Source: an uncultured Sutterella sp. (lineage in GTDB: Bacteria; Pseudomonadota; Gammaproteobacteria; Burkholderiales; Burkholderiaceae_F). From it: a stretch of 64,000 nucleotides of DNA. A program made the translations under genes and the position numbers. Below, in pieces: positions 60,953 through 64,000 of the stretch; the stretch's first letter is position 1; the number at the start of each line of letters is the position of its first letter. A model generated the notes under the pieces. The model was not told the origin of the DNA and searched no databases. It worked only from the letters and a program-made list of their open reading frames with translations. The stretch spans positions 1 to 64,000 of the forward strand of contig CAAGAT010000038.1 in NCBI GenBank assembly GCA_900767875.1, written 5' to 3'.

Positions 60953-62146
60953 TCAGAGGCTCTTTTTAAGCAGCCGCCCCATGATGAGCCCGAGGACGAA
61001 AAGAACGGTCAGCAGCACCGGCACGGCCGACAGGGACGCGTGCAGTCCGAAGTGTTCGGCGGCAAGACCAAAGGCGGGCGGGGCAAAGAGAAGGCCCGCG
61101 TAAGCCAGAAGCGAAACGAGCGCCGTGGCTTTGGCCAGGTTCACGTCCTTGACGGCGCCGGCGCGGCTAAAGGCGATGGGCACGATGGGCGCCAGGCCCA
61201 GGCCGATGAGCGCGTACCCCGCCAGGCACGCCGTCCAGCCCGAAGCCGTCAAAACGGTGAGCATGCCCGCCAGGGCCAGGAGGGCCCCCGCGGTGCTCAA
61301 AAAGACGTCCCCGAAGGCGTTGCGCAGACGGTCGGCCGTCAAGCGGCAGAAGAGCGAGCACACCGAAAAGCCCGCAAAGACGAGTGCGGCCACCGATTCG
61401 GGCGCACTCTTGACCTGATGCAGATAAAGGCTTCCCCATTCGCCCACGGTGCCCTCGACCACATAGCAGCACACGCAAAGCAGTCCGCAGATCCAGACCA
61501 AAAGCGGCAGACGCCCGACCTTGGCGGCGGCTTTGGTTTCCTTGTCGTTGCCCGCGTCGCTTTTCTCGGCATCCTGAGCGGTCAACAGGCGCGGCTCGGC
61601 CCACCAGATCAAAAAGGCCATGAGGGCGGCGGGCAGGGCGTAGTTCACCCACAGTGGCAGGGACGTGACGGCAAAGACCGAGCCCGAGGCTGCGGCGGCC
61701 GCCGCCCCGATGTTGTAGCCGCCGTGCAGGATGGTCATGGTGTTGCGCGAGTAGGTGCGCTCGACATAGACGCCCTGAATGTTCATCGTCACGTCGCACA
61801 CGCCCACGCACAGACCCAACAGGGCCATGGAGACGCCGAAAAAGACAACGGAGGTGGAAAAGGCCACAAGCACCACAAAGAGCATGCAGCCGACGGCGGC
61901 AGCCACGAGGGTCGTTTTGGCCGTCAGGCGCTCGACGAGCTTGGGTGCACAGGACAGGCCCACGAGCCCTGCCAGCCCAAAGACGAGCAGGATGAGGCCG
62001 ATCTCACCTTCCGTGGCGCCCGTGAGGGTTTTGAGGGCGGGCATGCGGCTTGTGACCAGGCCATAGGCCAGGCCCGGCGCCATAAAGCAGAGCATGCACG
62101 CCAGGCGCGCCGTGGCGTAGGTGAGGTAAGGGTGGGAGCCCGGCAT
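60953..62146 (-). CDS. MFS transporter
   Basis: The 397-residue protein has about 12 membrane helices and resembles the FucP/YbjJ branch (GLVTSRMPALKTLTGATEGE; LGLCVGVCDVTMNIQGVYVE). The acidic loop between helices 6 and 7 is DAEKSDAGNDKETKAAAK. It lies 23 bases from the truncated tauE and 18 from the intact one on the same strand. The substrate is unknown. Confidence 0.88.
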   Translation of the reverse strand: MPGSHPYLTYATARLACMLCFMAPGLAYGLVTSRMPALKTLTGATEGEIGLILLVFGLAGLVGLSCAPKLVERLTAKTTLVAAAVGCMLFVVLVAFSTSVVFFGVSMALLGLCVGVCDVTMNIQGVYVERTYSRNTMTILHGGYNIGAAAAAASGSVFAVTSLPLWVNYALPAALMAFLIWWAEPRLLTAQDAEKSDAGNDKETKAAAKVGRLPLLVWICGLLCVCCYVVEGTVGEWGSLYLHQVKSAPESVAALVFAGFSVCSLFCRLTADRLRNAFGDVFLSTAGALLALAGMLTVLTASGWTACLAGYALIGLGLAPIVPIAFSRAGAVKDVNLAKATALVSLLAYAGLLFAPPAFGLAAEHFGLHASLSAVPVLLTVLFVLGLIMGRLLKKSL

Positions 62147-62164
62147 AACAAAGTCAGTCTTGCG

Positions 62165-62926
62165 TCAGAAAAGCCCGAACTCGCGCGCCAGAATCGAAAA
62201 GGCGCTCACGAGCATCAGCGCCACGAGGACGTTGCGGAAAAGCTCGTCGGACAGGCGCCGGAATGAAGCTACGCCCAGCCGCGAGAACACCATGGTCACG
62301 GGAAAGGCCAGCGCGGTGTAGATCCACGTGGCCATGCTGACGTGACCCGCGGCAAGATACCACACGAAAACCAGCGTGAGGATGACAACGTTGTAGGGAC
62401 GCAGAACGGCGCTCGTTTCAAACTTGTCCCAGGGCTGCAGGGCGCACCACATCGTGGGCACGACGCCCGACAGGGACGCCGCGCCGCCCATCACGCCGCC
62501 GGCAAAGCCCGAGAGGGCGTCGCAGACGGGCCGCTCACGGGTAAAGAGTTTTTTGAGGCTTTTTCGCAAGAGGAAAAAGGCCGTGTAAAAGAGCATGAAG
62601 AAGGCCACGGCGAGCTTAAGCTGCGAGGCGTCGATCCAGTTGAGAATCCACGCGCCCACGGGCAGGCCGACGAGCGCGGGCACGAGAAAGCGCGGCATGC
62701 GGTGCAGGCCGCTTTTGACGCCGTGACGGGTGAGCCACAGGCTTTGCACGCCGCTGGCCACACTCATGGCGGCCACGACGGGGACGGCCTCCTCGACGCT
62801 CATCACCTGCAGCCAGATGCCCAGGCTCATGAGCCCGGTGCCAAAGCCGGCCAGACCGTTGACAAAGCCCCCGAGGGCTGCGCCCGCAGCCACATACAGA
62901 ACCAGTTCCAACGTCAGGCCGTCCAT
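62165..62926 (-). CDS. TauE/SafE-family membrane permease
   Basis: The 253-residue protein has both halves of the family (ALGGFVNGLAGFGTGLMSLG; DALSGFAGGVMGGAASLSGV) and about eight membrane helices. Members export sulfite, sulfoacetate or related organosulfur anions. With the truncated copy and the MFS gene it forms a minus-strand transport cluster. Confidence 0.88.
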   Translation of the reverse strand: MDGLTLELVLYVAAGAALGGFVNGLAGFGTGLMSLGIWLQVMSVEEAVPVVAAMSVASGVQSLWLTRHGVKSGLHRMPRFLVPALVGLPVGAWILNWIDASQLKLAVAFFMLFYTAFFLLRKSLKKLFTRERPVCDALSGFAGGVMGGAASLSGVVPTMWCALQPWDKFETSAVLRPYNVVILTLVFVWYLAAGHVSMATWIYTALAFPVTMVFSRLGVASFRRLSDELFRNVLVALMLVSAFSILAREFGLF

Positions 62927-62938
62927 GATGCCTCCCCT

Positions 62939-63577
62939 TTATGTCTGCTGCTCTTTTTCAGGCCACGCGCACAGATCCGCGATGGGGCACTCGGCGCAGT
63001 GCGGCTTGCGGGCCGTGCAGCAGTAACGGCCGTGCAGCAAAATCCAGTGGTGGGCGTTGCCAAGGTACTCCTTGGGCAGGGCCTTTTCAAGCTTGTCGCT
63101 GCACTCGTCGGCCGTTTTGGCCTTCACCAGGCTCGTGCGGGCGCACACGCGGAAAATGTGGGTGTCCACGGGAATGTAGGGCTTGCCGAAGGCTACGTTC
63201 AGCACCACCTTGGCCGTTTTGCGCCCGACGCCGGGCAGCGAGACGAGCTCTTCGAGGTCGTCGGGCACCTGTCCGCCGAAGCGCTCCATCAGCGCCTTGG
63301 CGATGCCCACGGCGTGCTTGGCCTTGTTGCGGTAAAGTCCAATGGTCTTGATGTAGGTTTCCACCTCTTCGGGCGTTTTGCCGGCCATGGTGGCCGCATC
63401 GGGCATGGCCGCAAAAAGGCCGGGGGTGGCCAAGTTCACGCTTTTGTCGGTGGCCTGCGCCGAGAGCATCACGGCAATGAGAAGCTCAAAGGGGTTTTTG
63501 TGGTCGAGCTCGCTTTCGGGCTCGGGGCGCTCGTTTTTGAGCCGCTCCATGATTTCGCGTCGCGTCTGGGCGTTCAT
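62939..63577 (-). CDS. nth: Endonuclease III
   Basis: The 212-residue DNA glycosylase/AP lyase has helix-hairpin-helix LPGVGRKTAKVVLN with the catalytic Lys, the catalytic Asp in PVDTHIFRV and the iron-sulfur cluster motif CCTARKPHCAECPIADLC. ATG 63577 follows GGGAGAAAA. It lies downstream of the rnfB-like gene, a frequent pairing in proteobacteria. Confidence 0.96.
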   Translation of the reverse strand: MNAQTRREIMERLKNERPEPESELDHKNPFELLIAVMLSAQATDKSVNLATPGLFAAMPDAATMAGKTPEEVETYIKTIGLYRNKAKHAVGIAKALMERFGGQVPDDLEELVSLPGVGRKTAKVVLNVAFGKPYIPVDTHIFRVCARTSLVKAKTADECSDKLEKALPKEYLGNAHHWILLHGRYCCTARKPHCAECPIADLCAWPEKEQQT

Positions 63578-63594
63578 GGCGTTTTCTCCCTGAA

Positions 63595-64000
63595 TTATTT
63601 TTGGGTTTTTAGGCTTTGCGCCTTCAAAAGGGCCTGCATCAGCACGGCGCTCTTGTCGGCCGTGGCGCGCGTGAGCTGCGCCTTTCGGTCGGCGGCGCGG
63701 CGGCGGCGCCGCTCTCGGGTGCGCTCGTAGGCGGCGCGGGCGCGCTCGGCGTCCTCTTGGCTCCAAACGTGGCCGGTTTCGACCATTTCGACGGCGTTGA
63801 CCGGGCAGGCGCACATGCACAGGCCGCAGCCCGTGCACTCGGGTTCGATCACGGCAAAAAGGTGCTTGGGCAGCCCCGTGATGCAGCCCACGGGGCAGGC
63901 GGCGTCACACAGCCGACAGCCGATGCAGCGCGCCGCGTCAATGCGGGCGGCGGCAAAGGGCAGCTCGCGGCCGTATTCGGGGTCGACGTCGCCGGCGGCT
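63595..64000 (-). CDS. RnfB/RsxB-like electron-transport ferredoxin (partial)
   Basis: The C-terminal about 134 residues are in the window, and the 5' part lies beyond 64000. Two 4Fe-4S motifs are seen: CIGCRLCDAACP and CTGCGLCMCACP. A charged, Arg-rich tail follows (TGHVWSQEDAERARAAYERT), as in betaproteobacterial RnfB proteins. It passes electrons in the membrane Rnf/Rsx complex. Confidence 0.85.
   Translation of the reverse strand, partial: AAGDVDPEYGRELPFAAARIDAARCIGCRLCDAACPVGCITGLPKHLFAVIEPECTGCGLCMCACPVNAVEMVETGHVWSQEDAERARAAYERTRERRRRRAADRKAQLTRATADKSAVLMQALLKAQSLKTQK

Noticed and set aside
59757..61103. 448-codon plus-strand frame across the CRISPR array
   Set aside because: It contains translated repeats (FPAHAGVF) and the antisense of tauE and MFS genes, a known type of false gene over I-E repeats.

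Overview
The window is GC-rich betaproteobacterial DNA. Gene content and order (ppsA, rsgA, an M48-type membrane protein beside orn, nth beside rnfB, DUF4102-type integrases) fit a Burkholderiales gut lineage such as Sutterellaceae. That assignment rests on recalled gene order, not on a search.

Layout: 1-12071 is chromosome. It holds the start of a minus-strand gene, ppsA, a MocR-type regulator, a four-gene binding-protein-dependent ABC transporter, rsgA, a Ste24-like protein whose zinc motif is destroyed, and orn. A tRNA with a CAT anticodon (12072-12148) is the attachment site of a complete-looking prophage of about 47.3 kb (12133-59418), bounded by a 19-base direct repeat of the tRNA 3' end. 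From 59419 the chromosome resumes with a short type I-E-like CRISPR array that abuts a truncated tauE gene, then an MFS transporter, an intact TauE/SafE protein, nth and the end of an rnfB-like gene.

The prophage has an integrase and excisionase on the left, then a long leftward early operon (MazG-like protein, BRO antirepressor, ERF annealing protein, YqaJ exonuclease, many tiny membrane proteins, a HicB/HicA-like pair). A fic gene in this arm is split by an IS21-family element (18078-21439, 5-bp target duplication). The switch region has a CI-like S24 repressor and a Cro-like protein, with TCAAGT-N3-ACTTGA operators on both sides. Directly downstream of the repressor, on the same strand, lies hicA-hicB-secB, which looks like a toxin-antitoxin-chaperone module expressed in the lysogen. 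The rightward arm has replication genes (with a possible iteron origin), a RusA resolvase, terminase, portal, scaffold, coat, tail fibres, podovirus-type tail and ejection proteins including one of 2412 residues, then holin, lysozyme and Rz/Rz1 spanins.

The most interesting locus is 41169-42861. The last tail-fibre gene has a receptor-binding tip whose 3' end converges on an inverted, alternative 3' end of the same gene. Both share an ACCGAACAT junction in matching frame, and a complete tyrosine recombinase gene sits immediately beside them. This looks like a tail-fibre switching cassette. The hicA-hicB-secB module, the Ste24 pseudoprotease and the oversized coding-like segments inside the CRISPR array are the next most notable features.
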